Shown: positions 31,317 through 41,367 of the stretch, in pieces
Layout: the number at the start of each line of letters is the position of its first letter
Numbering within the stretch: the first letter of the stretch is position 1
Origin: Xiphydria camelus
Taxonomy: Eukaryota; Arthropoda; Insecta; Hymenoptera; Xiphydriidae
Assembly: GCA_963678675.1 (NCBI GenBank)
Contig: OY783195.1
Coordinates: 14,612,143 to 14,676,142 of the forward strand
Direction of reading: 5' to 3'
Length of the DNA: 64,000 nucleotides
Made by a program: the position numbers and the translations under genes
The notes under the pieces: generated by a model
What the model was told of the DNA's origin: nothing
Seen by the model: only the letters and a program-made list of their open reading frames with translations
Databases searched by the model: none

Positions 31317-32601
31317 AGATTAAGTGGCGACACTCAAATGATATTCTTCCCGGAATCGCTAGATTGCACTCCTCGTCGTCTTCTCATGGTGAACATAAAA
31401 AACAAAAGATTATAACTTCAAGCGCTAATTCAAGTTCAGAAGATTTTCTAGGCTTTCCTCACAAAGCTAACGTATCGAGAAAGAGTCCAAATCCAAAATC
31501 TGATTCAGAGAATGATTTCTTAGGGTTTCCTCGTTTTGAAATTCCAAAAATCTTAAATCAACCAAATCTAGAAGGTCGGTCGTTGCCATTGAAGGAACAA
31601 CCGAACCACGGCGCTGGGTCTGATCAACCTATCGACCGTCGTGTTTTATTTAAAAGAAAATACAAACACACTACTACTCCTAGCCCTATTCATAAGAAAT
31701 CTACGAAAATCATGAAACAAAAATTCGAAATCAAACGATTCATGCCTTACGATGGGCTGAGTTCGTCATCTTCTTCTTCGGATGAAGATAACACGAGTGA
31801 AACCGAAATCATTTCTCATTCTCTTAAAATCAAAAATCAATCAATTGTTCTCCCAGATTATGATGATACTATCATATCTGTAAATCGTAATTTAGACTCT
31901 TCCTCGAAAATCGATAAGGTAGACCTAGACGTTACCGACGTTTATAGGCTTACCGATTCAACAAAGTCTCCAAAAGTGAAGCCAACTCCTCACATACCGG
32001 AATCGCCGGTAGTACAAGAATCTCTTGAATCTTTAGAACGCGAAAAATCTTTGGAATCTCCTTTAGATAAAATTTCACCTTTGATAAGGAAGAGTGACGC
32101 CCTCACTCCTTCTCCTGTCTCTCGAAAACGTCAAAACATCCATGAATCTCCGAGATATTCCTCAACTCCTTATCCACTCAGGAGTGAGCGAAGACCTACT
32201 GGAATTATTAACGATAGTACAGATTTGAATGTTGCTATCCCAAAACCAAATCTTTCCTTATCTAATATTCTCGAAGCAACAGAACCACCTACATCTAACG
32301 AAAATGTGCAAAAATTAAAAAGCGATTCGAGCGACAGTGACGCTGGTCCAATTATTATTACAACTATCGCTGACGTACACGCCGATGCGCATGAGAACTG
32401 GTCGGAGAGTTCCTCAAGCCCAGGCGTGAACGACAGTATAAAACGTATAGAATTAAAACAAATCATTCCACCAAAAAACATCTCTTCGCATGTAAATCCT
32501 TCTCAAAATCTTGCTCCCAAACAAATTCCAATAATCAGACAATCAACCCGACCTCACAAACCAAAGGAATGTTCATGTTGTTCTGATAATCAACATCATC
32601 A
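31317..32601 (+). CDS. Gypsy-2 Ser-rich spacer between RNase H and integrase, first part
   Basis: Open from 31364; the annotated open frame runs on to 32857 only because it reads into the gypsy-4 LTR. True element sequence ends at 32601. Low-complexity: runs such as SSSSSSDEDNTSETE, charged and proline-rich stretches, two copies of DFLGFP near 31445 and 31520, and FKRKYKHTTTPSP. No catalytic domain is recognised. In frame it resumes at 36304 after gypsy-4. Such long unstructured spacers occur in some gypsy polyproteins; the function is unknown. Confidence 0.65.
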
Positions 32602-33089
32602 TGTAGGAGGAAGAAATCGAACGAGCAGGATCACTCGCGGTTCGTATTTATTCAATCCCAAAACTACACTATGGATCTGTTCGCGATGGTGTCTTCGAGC
32701 GCCGTTTGCAGTTGACTCTCCCGGCAAATGTCTCGAATCTCACTGCCTCTCGTACGTCCTCCTGCCTGGGACGTACCCTCGGGTAGCGGGGGTAAAACGG
32801 GATCTCTGGAAAATGACCGAAACGGTCCCCAGCTCTCGTACATTCCAATCTCGTTGATTCCCTCATGCGCCTTCCTAACCGTGCGCACTAGCAGGTAGCG
32901 AGGGTAAGCGGGTATTCTGATAATACCCGGAATAGTTCGGCTTTCCGGAGGCACCCACTCATCCTGCCTTCCTGGGCCCGTTGCTACGTGCTGTCGATCC
33001 TTGCCGGTCCCGTTAGGTGTTTCCCGCTTATGCTCAATCTAAGGCATCGACTCTGCATCGAATATCGTTCTGATATTCATCCATCTTCA
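32602..33089 (-). repeat. Gypsy-4 3' LTR
   Basis: 488 bp, on the reverse strand TGAAGATGG to CCTCCTACA. Open frames of 96 and 65 codons in it occur identically in the other LTR and are not genes. Confidence 0.92.
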
Positions 33090-33335
33090 TTCGGCCTTTC
33101 CTGACCCTTGGCGTCCTCGACAATTCTTAAGTGTCGTCACCTCTATCGTCTGCAAATAAGTCAAATAACAGAAATTAAATGGCCACCAACAAACAAAATT
33201 TGTCGACCAGACCAGAAAATTTTATGACGCTTCCAGTCCTTTCAGTTGTTTTTCAAGGTACTATTATACGTCCCAGAGTTACTATCATTCACTCTCTTTC
33301 GTCAACTACAATTTCCAACTGAGCCCGACTGTTGG

Positions 33336-33890
33336 TCCGAGTCTACGTCAAAATCTAAGCCCATGTACGCTCTGACCAGAGGAATACACCACAGATTCCG
33401 ATTCGGCAAATAGTCCAGCCTACGCCGAAACCTAAGCCCATGTAGACCCTGACCAAGGGAATACACCAGAGATTCCGACTCGGCAAATAGTCCAGCCTAC
33501 GCCGAAACCTAAGCCCATGTAGACCCTGACCAAGGGAATACACCAGAGATTCCGACTCGGCAAATAGTCCAGCCTACGCCGAAACCTAAGCCCATGTAGA
33601 CCCTGACCAAGGGAATACACCAGAGATTTCGACTCGGCAAATAGTCCAGCCTACGCCGAAACCTAAGCCCATGTAGACCCTGACCAGGGGAATACACCAG
33701 AGATTTCGACTCGGCAAATAGTCGCGCCTACGCCGAAACCTAAGCCCATGTAGACCCTGACCAGGGGAATACACCAGAGATTTCGACTCGGCAAATAGTC
33801 GCGCCTACGCCGAAACCTAAGCCCATGTAGACCCTGACCAGGGGAATACACCATAGATTTCGACTTGGCAATTGGTCCAGCCTACGCCAC
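33336..33890 (-). repeat. 77-bp tandem repeat, about seven units
   Basis: Unit begins CAAATAGTCCAGCCTACGCC and includes CCTAAGCCCATGTAGACCC. First and last units are diverged; central ones differ by single bases (for example CAAGGG or CAGGGG). It lies just inside the gypsy-4 3' LTR, downstream of integrase. Repeated 62-codon open frames here, spaced exactly 77 bases, are by-products. Confidence 0.93.
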
Positions 33891-34175
33891 GAGTTAAGCC
33901 CACGTTTTCAGCGACCAACAAAAAACGCCGAAACTCGTGACTCGGCCCAGTTACTTATATTTCAAGCTTGGAGTACCAAGTTTGTTCATATGTATAAGCA
34001 TTTAATTCTCTTCACCTGCCAATCAGCAGTATTGGAGATGGCCCATGGCTTCAGCTGATCCACGGCTATTACCGATCGCTGCCCAGACATCCACTTCATG
34101 TCTACGAGATCCTCAACCTCGCATCTGTCTCTAAGCAAAACCGCCTCGACCCTAGAGAGTCCCTTGGCTTTTGGA

Positions 34176-34409
34176 TCAAGTTTTCGACTTTTTCCAGACG
34201 TCGGCGGTGGTGATGATGGCCAATGTTTCCAGTACAGTGCGATTTACCCTCTCACACTGGCCATTTGCCCTTGGTGTTGCTACGGCATTCGGGGTGTGCT
34301 TTATTCCAAATTCCGTACAAAACAACTGAAACATCTGTAAAGTGAAACCTGCTCCCTTATCGGTTATGATGCGGGTAGGTACTCCAAACAACGTAGATAC
34401 CGCTTGCAA
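34176..34409 (-). pseudogene. Gypsy-4 integrase fragment
   Basis: PTRIITDKGAGFTLQMFQLF carries the second catalytic Asp, and ATPRANGQCERVNRTVLE the Glu. The first Asp region and zinc domain are not open; remains may extend to about 34560. Integrase here is at most a fragment. Confidence 0.85.
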
Positions 34410-34596
34410 GGCTTTTATAATGTATTCGGTCTTGGTATTTTATACCGCTTCAAATATATCGAACTCTTCGTGAATCCATCAACAATAGTCAAGATTCGCG
34501 TATTCTTGTGGATACCTTGTACAAATGGTCCAACGTGATAAAATCGTTAATAAACTCTGAAAAACCCGGTCAAGCCAAAACGTTGATGCACTTGTT

Positions 34597-35120
34597 TCAC
34601 GTTTTTAGCGATTCGGCTTTCTGTACTGCGTTAAGTTTACATTGGCCCGGTCGAGCGCCTTCTTTAAAAACTTCGCAACCTGGATATTTAATCTTTTTCG
34701 TGAAAAATTTACATTTGTTGATATTTATTGAAAACCCTTTACTTCGGAAGATTTCCAATATCTCTTTTAATTTTTCGAACCCCTCTCGTTTTGTTAAATG
34801 CGAGTACGGTATCATCGATATAAATATTGATATCAGTTCCGCGAAAGGTTGCCATCATAATTCTCTGAAAATATTCTGGAGCGTTGACTAACCCGAAAGC
34901 GACGCACAGGAATTTATAATGCCCATCAGGAGTAATAAAGACGGTCTTTTCAATAGCGTCGGGATGTAAGGGAATCTGATAAAATCCTGATTTCAAATCT
35001 AGAGTAATGAAATATTTTTTCCCCCTAATCTCTCTATCTATTTCGTCATCGATTACTGGTAGTGAATATTTCATTCGTTTCATAATTTTATTTAATACCC
35101 TATAGTCCCACGCACATTCT
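34597..35120 (-). pseudogene. Gypsy-4 reverse transcriptase fragment
   Basis: MKYSLPVIDDEIDREIRGKK, TLDLKSGFYQIPLHPD and INIYIDDTVLAF (YIDD near 34820) in the frame 35083-34739, then KFFTKKIKYPGCEVF in a second frame down to 34597. RNase H and the region to integrase are absent or unreadable (about 34410-34596 is too short to hold them), so a large internal deletion exists. Confidence 0.87.
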
Positions 35121-35399
35121 ATCGTCTCCCGTTTTCTTCGAAACTAATGATCGGACTCGCATTAGGGATTAACTTTCTCTAATTACACTCCACTAGCTTA
35201 TAAGTCTGAAATTATCCCTTTTAACTTTTCTCTTTCTACTGTCGATAATCGATATGGTCGGTAGGCAACAAGGTCGTCATTTAACAATTCGATTTTTATC
35301 TCTGGTATATCGGCGCATCTTAACTCGCCCATGTTAAGGGCGAAATTCCCTCGATATTTGTTGAATCAAATCATAAGAAAATAGATCCAAATTTAAAAA

Positions 35400-35745
35400 G
35401 GAATACGTTAAACCGCCATACCACAATTGGCATTACCTTTCAGTCTACACTCTGATAGATACAGTTTTACCTCGTAATCCCAATCATACACAACCGTAAT
35501 CATTGATCTTCTTAATCCATTCAGCCGCTAACAGATTCTTGGAAGCTGGATCGAATTCTGGCAGGAACTTCACGTTCAGGTAGTGATGGTTGTTCAATCA
35601 TCTCGGGTCCGAATTAACGATTCCTGATGTGGCCTTTCCGCTACTCCTAGAATGTTCTCGACTTCTGCGAGAGCGTCTATGATGAGTGACCCGCCGGATC
35701 GTCGATGTTCGGATCGTCCATATCGTGACATTGTGAATTTATTAT
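35400..35745 (-). pseudogene. Gypsy-4 gag fragment
   Basis: Reverse-strand start near 35730 (MSRYGRSEHRRSGGS), a stop after about 45 codons, then VKFLPEFDPASKNLLAAEWI, a well-known gypsy gag N-terminal motif, and further gag residues in a shifted frame to about 35420. No zinc knuckle found. Too short for a working Gag. Confidence 0.75.
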
Positions 35746-35785
35746 TCAAAAGTCTCTCACGATCACTTATTGACTTAACTGAAGC

Positions 35786-35808
35786 ACGTGTGTGAATCCC
35801 ACTTCTGA
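35786..35808 (-). promoter_or_regulatory. Gypsy-4 putative primer-binding site, tRNA-Leu-like
   Basis: Just inside the 5' LTR the reverse strand reads GAGTCAGAAGTGGGATTC, of which TCAGAAGTGGGATTC matches the complement of a tRNA-Leu T-arm and acceptor. The first bases TGG expected for the CCA end are not present, so the match is incomplete. Confidence 0.45.
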
Positions 35809-35811
35809 CTC

Positions 35812-36299
35812 TGTAGGAGGAAGAAATCGAACGAGCAGGATCACTCGCGGTTCGTATTTATTCAATCCCAAAACTACACTATGGATCTGTTCGCGATGGT
35901 GTCTTCGAGCGCCGTTTGCAGTTGACTCTCCCGGCAAATGTCTCGAATCTCACTGCCTCTCGTACGTCCTCCTGCCTGGGACGTACCCTCGGGTAGCGGG
36001 GGTAAAACGGGATCTCTGGAAAATGACCGAAACGGTCCCCAGCTCTCGTACATTCCAATCTCGTTGATTCCCTCATGCGCCTTCCTAACCGTGCGCACTA
36101 GCAGGTAGCGAGGGTAAGCGGGTATTCTGATAATACCCGGAATAGTTCGGCTTTCCGGAGGCACCCACTCATCCTGCCTTCCTGGGCCCGTTGCTACGTG
36201 CTGTCGATCCTTGCCGGTCCCGTTAGGTGTTTCCCGCTTATGCTCAATCTAAGGCATCGACTCTGCATCGAATATCGTTCTGATATTCATCCATCTTCA
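35812..36299 (-). repeat. Gypsy-4 5' LTR
   Basis: 488 bp, matching 32602-33089 without visible difference. Confidence 0.92.
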
Positions 36300-36303
36300 T
36301 TCA

Positions 36304-36846
36304 CGATAGGAAAATTACGAAATATCGCAAGAAAGTTAATAAGAAATCAAAAACAATTAAATCAATACCATCTGATAGTACAAAAGCACTAACGCCAATC
36401 GATGATCAAGCTACTACATCCCCACAGTCTTTTCAAAGACCTCAATCATCCATGCGAAATAAATACGAAACCTCTTAGAAGACATACAAACGTTCCAATT
36501 GCAATCTGATAGCTCTTCATCAACTGACGAAAATCACGAAACAATGATCCATGTAACGAAACCCAACCTCACTCAGAACGCGGGTATAGAAAAATCTGGC
36601 GTCATAAACTCGAAATCAACAAATAATATTCTAGAAACTCGCGATAATCTGATCATGAGAAAAGATAACTATATATGTTTTATAGCGGCTGATGGCACAA
36701 TTTCAAGCAAAATAGGTAAACAACTTCTTGAACAAGGTTTAATGAAAAAGATAAGTCCAGTCAATAAACACTCAATAGGAGACATAATTTTAACAGGAAA
36801 TTCTAAACAGACAGTTTTTGCATTAGTACCTAATACAAGAAAATGA
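36304..36846 (+). pseudogene. Gypsy-2 spacer, second part, with macro-like segment
   Basis: Resumes the spacer frame after gypsy-4 (DRKITKYRKKVNKKSK near 36305), stops at 36476-36478, then 36499-36846 open with DNYICFIAADGTISSKIGKQ and SIGDIILTGNSKQTVFALVP. The latter resembles the conserved segment found before integrase in 412/mdg1-type gypsy polyproteins. The match is from memory of the family, so moderate confidence. Confidence 0.65.
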
Positions 36847-38011
36847 TAGACTCGTTACAGGAAAACAATTTCAGAAAAGCTTTTCAAACTTTAAAAACCT
36901 TAATGGAACAAAAACAAATAATGTCAGCTAGCATCTCACAAGATCAAAATCAAATCAACGAATCTGGTTGGATGAAAATAAAAAATTTAGTTCACGAAAT
37001 TTTTTCTGATACTCAAATTAAGATAACTCTTTGTAAAAACAATATTCTAATTCCGTCTATCGAACTAAGAAATCAAATCATTCAGGAGAATCACGATTTG
37101 CCATTAGCCGGACACAAAGGAGTTACAAAAACTTACAATCGAATCCGACAAAAGTATTTTTGGAAAAATATGAAGAAAGATATCAAAGAATTTATACGAA
37201 AATGCAATAGTTGTCAAAGAAAAAAGCTAGTTCGAATAAAAACAAAGCAACCCATGGTCATCACAGATACTTCAATAGACGTTTTTGACAAATTATCATT
37301 AGACATTGTAGGGCCTTTCGATGAATCAGTAGACGGACATAAGTATATTTTGACCATGCACCTTTGAAAACAGCAACAGCCGAGGATATAACAAACGCGT
37401 TAGTCCACAAATTTATTTGCATCTACGGATGTCCGAGAGTCATATTAACGGATCAAGGTGCCGCTTTCATTGGCCGAGTAATGAAACAATTAGCAAAAGC
37501 CTTCAAAATCAAACAAATCAAAACTACAGCGTTTCACCCCCAGTCTAACGGTTCATTAGAGCGAAGTCATCAAGTATTAGTGGATTATCTAAAGCATTAC
37601 GTAACGAAAAAAGATTGGGACAAATGATTAGATCATGCAACTTTCGCATATAATTCTAGCAAACACGAGGGCACTAATTATACTCCATTTGAAATCATTT
37701 ATGGTAAAAATGCACGTATGCCATCGGAATTCCCACCTTTAGAAGAAATCTTCACTTATGACAACTATCTCGAAAACACGATATTGCAAACTCAAGAAAT
37801 TAGAAAAAATGCTCACGAGAATTTAGAGAAAGCTAAACAAAAATCAAAAATTTATTACGATAAAAGAACTCATCCAGTTCAATTCCAAATCGGTCAAGAA
37901 ATTTACTTAATTAAGGATCATAAAGCGGGTAAATTCGATGACAATTATAAAGGTCCGTATAAAATTACGGAAATATTTCCCGAAAAAAACGATATAGAAA
38001 TAGTTAGCTAA
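36843..38011 (+). pseudogene. Gypsy-2 integrase
   Basis: 36843-37367: zinc region PLAGHKGVTKTYNRIRQKYF and CNSCQRKK, then SLDIVGPFDE with the first Asp. Near 37365 the frame ends and about a dozen family codons are missing. 37364-37627: ILTDQGAAFIG (second Asp) and HPQSNGSLERSH (Glu). A TGA at 37625-37627 precedes the C-terminal part, open 37718-38011 (YYDKRTHPVQFQIGQE, KFDDNYKGPYKI). All three catalytic residues remain but in separate frames. No clear env follows; 38012-38480 is AT-rich non-coding. Confidence 0.88.
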
Positions 38012-38484
38012 AAATAAGCGGAAAATCGTACATTGCGATAGAGCAAAAATAGCTCATTAAGATAATATCCTCATGCCATGCTTGGCATATTTTAAGTTAA
38101 GCATATCGATCTAAGACAATAATTTAAGCATATAATAAAACTATCACATATATCATATATGGCGTACAAATATGTATCTAATCTCGAACTTAAGAAAAGC
38201 ATGAACCTTTTTTCCTCTCGATATTATTATATCAGCTATTTTATCGCAATTATGACTCCTCAAATTTTTACTATATTGAGCATTCCATCGTTATATCAAC
38301 GATAAGTTTTTTATTTACCGTAATTATCGGTAATTACTCGTACCAAACAATCATTTTGTTATTGTATACGTTATTCCATTTAATTTTAAGATTTTATATG
38401 CTAACCGATAAAACCTTTAGTCATAGGATTACTTACTCATAGACACGCTCTTGTACTCTGAATCATAAGAATTTCCTACCAACA
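38012..38484. other. AT-rich non-coding stretch
   Basis: Follows gypsy-2 integrase. No open frame of note and no recognised LTR start. May be the gypsy-2 3' untranslated part. Confidence 0.45.
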
Positions 38485-39453
38485 TGTTATGTCATTGTTA
38501 TGTCATGAACAAATGTGACGTTACGTCACGTTTTCATAGAACGATAGTCCTTTGAACAGGTCTACATGAAACGATAACCGCCATATTTTCCGTTACAGAA
38601 CGCGGGCCGTTCAAAGGACGCTTCGTTTAAGACGCGCTATTAGCATATCGCCTTTTTCTTCGCGTACACTCTTGTAGAGTAATGGTCACTCGAGGGATGA
38701 GATAGGGTAGGTAGGAGGAGAGCGGACTCTGCACTTTCTCACGGCTCGAGAACAACGGGAGCGGACGCTGCAACTTTCTCACGGCTCGAGAACAACGAGA
38801 GGCCATAAACCATTTTTTAGCCCCTTCGCGGAAAACTCGCCAACGCAGGACGCGTGCATCCGAAGAAAGAAGCATCGACGCATCTGGAAGACGTTACGGA
38901 CACCCGAAGCCTCCGTCCTCGAAGAAACACCCCGTCGCGAGAACTCACCCCGAGTGGATAGGATCCCCCTCCCGGGCGACGCCGGGAGGGACTTGAAACG
39001 TCGGAGGAAGAAATGTAGAATAGACAAAAATCGCCCCTTCCTTCCTCGCTCGCCTATATGTTCTTTTCTTATATAGAAGTAAGCTAGTGTAAGTACGAGG
39101 AAATGTGCAGGGGGTGGACTCCGCATCTCTGGAGAGAACTAGAGAAGACCGAGGAGAGTTAGCTCATCTTTTGCGATCGGGGGTTGAAACCAGTCGTCGG
39201 TACTCAGAGTTCTTTGCGATCCGTAGCCGAAGTCAGTCGTAGACAATTAGAGCCGCAGCTAGACGCTAAGGTTGAGGCAAGGCTATAGTCGTTTCAAGCT
39301 GGTAAATAAAGGCGTTTCTCTTTCTTTTATAAACCCTTTCGTTTCTTTCTTTTCCTTCTGCCGATCATCCACGGACGAGGCTGCACGTTAGTGCTTTGGC
39401 GGAGCAACGGACCCCAGCGCCGCGACGTCCGCCGGGGAGCTAAGGACGTAACA
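38485..39453 (+). repeat. Solo LTR, 969 bp, gypsy-like
   Basis: TGTTATGTCATTG to GGACGTAACA, flanked by AACA on both sides (38481-38484 and 39454-39457). Its last ten bases equal those of the gypsy-2 LTR but the rest differs, so it is from a related family. AATAAA near 39305 and a 30-bp near-duplicate (TTTCTCACGGCTCGAGAACAAC at 38736 and 38776). No internal region, so it arose by LTR recombination. Confidence 0.75.
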
Positions 39454-39675
39454 AACATTGTAACGTAGATATAATATAAAAATCTAGCAATAGGTGGCGT
39501 TATCACTTCTCGTTAAAAAAAAAGACAAACTCAACCTATACACAGAACAGGAAACCGAAGACGACACCAACGATTCATAACTTCCGTTTTGATTGGAATT
39601 AGGTTGGCTGGTGGTCGAGGAAGTAAACTTCGGCGCCACCGAGCTAAACACCCTTTTTGACCGCCTGATTTGAAA

Positions 39676-39835
39676 TATCGATACCTTGCTTTGAAAACCT
39701 CGAAGTGCAATTTTTGACAAAAATGCCATTTATAACTTACTGTGTTAAGGTTTATAATCTGAAAACAGTAAGCTATAAATGGCATTTTCTTCAAAAATTG
39801 CACTTACGAAATTTTCAAAGTAAGGTATCGATGGT
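39676..39835. mobile_element. Foldback element
   Basis: Arms TATCGATACCTTGC…AAGTGCAATTTTTGA and the inverse TCAAAAATTGCACTTACG…GGTATCGAT meet around a centre near 39755 (GTTAAGGTTTATAATCTGAAAAC). About 70-bp arms with small mismatches. Non-coding. Confidence 0.85.
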
Positions 39836-39960
39836 ATCGATATATCAATATTGGCAGCCTACTTCATAGTAGGCATTGCAGGAGTAAAGAATGAAAATAT
39901 AACCTTAATTTATGAATCTATATGTAGTGAAGTGAATTCAAATAAAAAATTTAATATAAA

Positions 39961-40257
39961 ATGGTTTTTTCGTGTGCAGTACCGAGTTATAAAAATAAAT
40001 CAAGGTTCATGGTTCCTTCTGTAAAAAAATCGAAAGATATTCGTCAAAAGTGGCTCGATTTCTTAAAATATGCACCTCATCATAGAAAAGGATTATGCGA
40101 AGTTCATTTTACTCCTGATCAATTAATAACTTTTAGCGGTGATGCAGGTAAAAATGACAATTATTTAGAGCGTGTTCATAAATTGGCGGACAGTACTGTA
40201 TTCCCATTCCGAAGTATGGGAATGCAGTACTGTCAGCCAATTTCTGAACATTTTTGA
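39961..40257 (+). pseudogene. THAP-domain fragment with lost zinc ligand
   Basis: 98 codons. MVFSCAVPSYKNK, a W at residue 31 (QKWLDFL) and GLCEVHFTPDQL correspond to the C-x(2-4)-C…W…C-x2-H pattern of a THAP DNA-binding zinc finger. The second Cys is Tyr (SYK), so a zinc ligand is missing. From residue 73 on the protein is encoded by a hairpin (40183-40243) and is not a THAP sequence. THAP domains occur in P-element and Harbinger-type transposases and host regulators. The codon start matches THAP starts. Likely a transposon remnant. Confidence 0.65.
40183..40243. repeat. Hairpin within THAP fragment
   Basis: TTGGCGGACAGTACTG…CCCATTC and its inverse around CCGAAG. Stem of about 28 bp with few mismatches; it ends the THAP-like frame. 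Confidence 0.85.
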
Positions 40258-40783
40258 TTTAATTAAATATGTATATTTATAGTACATATGGGGATTGTAT
40301 TTGAATTTTATTTTGTAATTCATTTTTACAATTTTTTTTACCAGTCACATTAGTCACATTAGTGTGCAGCATTAATAATATATTATAACCGTTTAAATTT
40401 GCCCGCGGGTGTTTGGCTCGGTGGCGCCATCTGCTTCAGTTTTGCCCAGCCAACCTCATAGTGATACGCATTCTGGTTTGGCGCATCCGATCCAAAACCG
40501 TGAAATGATATTTGTTGCTTGAAGTTATATTTGACAATTTTTGGAAGAAAGAGGAATTCCTCTTTCACAACAAAAACAAAACAAGATTCGTATTCATTTC
40601 TCTACTATTCTTTCTTTTTTTTACATTTCAAAATTCTCTGTTTCAAGTCAATATCAAATCTTTCTGCCTTACCGTCAATCGAACTTCAAGCGGGACGCTT
40701 GAACTCTAACCCCAATAGCAACCCCGATAGCCAAGCATGACTTTCACTCAAAAGTCACGCGGTGGCGTCACTGAGTGACGTTA
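40258..40783. other. AT-rich non-coding, then GATAGCC-containing repeat
   Basis: No gene. The part at 40706-40783 (CCCCGATAGCCAAGC…GTCACGCGGTGGC) has an inverted, diverged partner at 50240-50347. Confidence 0.45.
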
Positions 40784-40997
40784 TTTGGCAAAAAGAGCGA
40801 TCGCCATGTTATCGGCGGAGCGTTTCGTCCCGGAGTCGGCCTGTGGACTCGTCAGTAAGGCTAGGCCGACTCCTGCCTTAGACGCTCTGTGTGCTCTGTC
40901 CTCCGTGGTTGTCGAACAGCTTCGGTCTTATGTAGAAACGTACTCGTGTTCGACCACTAGTGAGAAGAGCAGCGCCATCTGGTGGCGGGCCGCCACA
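40784..40997 (-). repeat. Solo LTR of the TRIM family
   Basis: 214 bp, reverse complement of the TRIM LTR at 49148-49361 with about three differences. Flanked by GTTA on both sides (40780-40783, 40998-41001). The right GTTA is also the left target duplication of gypsy-3. Confidence 0.9.
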
Positions 40998-41001
40998 GTT
41001 A

Positions 41002-41343
41002 TGTGGCGACCAGGCGATCGCCACGCCTCTAGCGACCAAACAGCCTCAACACATCTTGTCCAGTGATCAACCGATCACCACGCCTCTGGCGGCCAGGCGA
41101 TCGTAGCGCCGGATCACCACGCTTCTGTAGATTCAGCTAGCCACGCCACGAGAGTCGGAAGTCCCATTCTCCTGCCTGCTCGAGCCCACTACGGACGCAT
41201 CCACACAGCGCTCTGATCTACCTCGCTAACCGCGGCTCATATTGTCGATAGTTAAAATAAACTTTAGTTATATTTCATAACTATCGCCTCCTTCCGACCG
41301 TCCACTCCTCGCACGATCCGTGGGAGATCTCGAGATCCCCACA
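41002..41343 (+). repeat. Gypsy-3 5' LTR
   Basis: 342 bp. Contains internal near-duplicates of GGCGATCG…CCACGC. AATAAA-like signal (AAAATAAAC) near 41255. Confidence 0.93.
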
Positions 41344-41345
41344 AT

Positions 41346-41363
41346 TGGTGACCCCGACGTGAT
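41346..41363 (+). promoter_or_regulatory. Gypsy-3 primer-binding site, tRNA-Trp
   Basis: TGGTGACCCCGACGTGAT two bases after the LTR end, exact complement of the tRNA-Trp 3' end. Confidence 0.9.
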
Positions 41364-41367
41364 TTGA

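Larger units (their letters stand above)
32602..36299 (-). mobile_element. Gypsy-4: young, internally degraded gypsy element nested in gypsy-2
   Basis: 488-bp LTRs at 32602-33089 and 35812-36299 show no difference that I could find by eye. Reverse-strand gag, RT and integrase pieces lie between. Left flank ATCA (32598-32601) and right flank TTCA (36300-36303) form a 4-bp duplication with one mismatch; removing the element and one flank rejoins the gypsy-2 spacer in frame. Large parts of pol are missing or out of frame, so it probably moved using proteins of another element. Confidence 0.9.
26660..38011 (+). mobile_element. Gypsy-2: gypsy LTR retrotransposon, split by gypsy-4
   Basis: 5' LTR 26660-27571 (TGTTACGTCC to GGACGTAACA), tRNA-Leu primer site at 27591, gag, protease, RT, RNase H, a long Ser-rich spacer and integrase. 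The reverse-strand gypsy-4 (32602-36299) sits in the spacer. I give the end at the integrase stop; the LTR end at 50348-50470 is probably its 3' LTR (see findings). Frameshifts occur in gag, RT, RNase H and integrase. The lineage, with a spacer and macro-like segment before integrase, resembles the 412/mdg1 group, by inference. Confidence 0.88.

Noticed and set aside
32602..32857. C-terminal 85 codons of the 497-codon frame
   Set aside because: They lie in the gypsy-4 LTR and appear identically at 35812; they are not part of the gypsy-2 protein.
33355..33854. Five 62-63-codon reverse-strand frames at exact 77-base spacing
   Set aside because: They arise from the 77-bp tandem repeat; no start context or domain supports genes.
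33336..33890. Possible CRISPR-like array
   Set aside because: The units are contiguous tandem repeats without unique spacers, in a eukaryotic retrotransposon.
38012..38480. An env gene behind gypsy-2 integrase
   Set aside because: Only short AT-rich frames, no signal peptide, furin site or membrane-fusion pattern visible.
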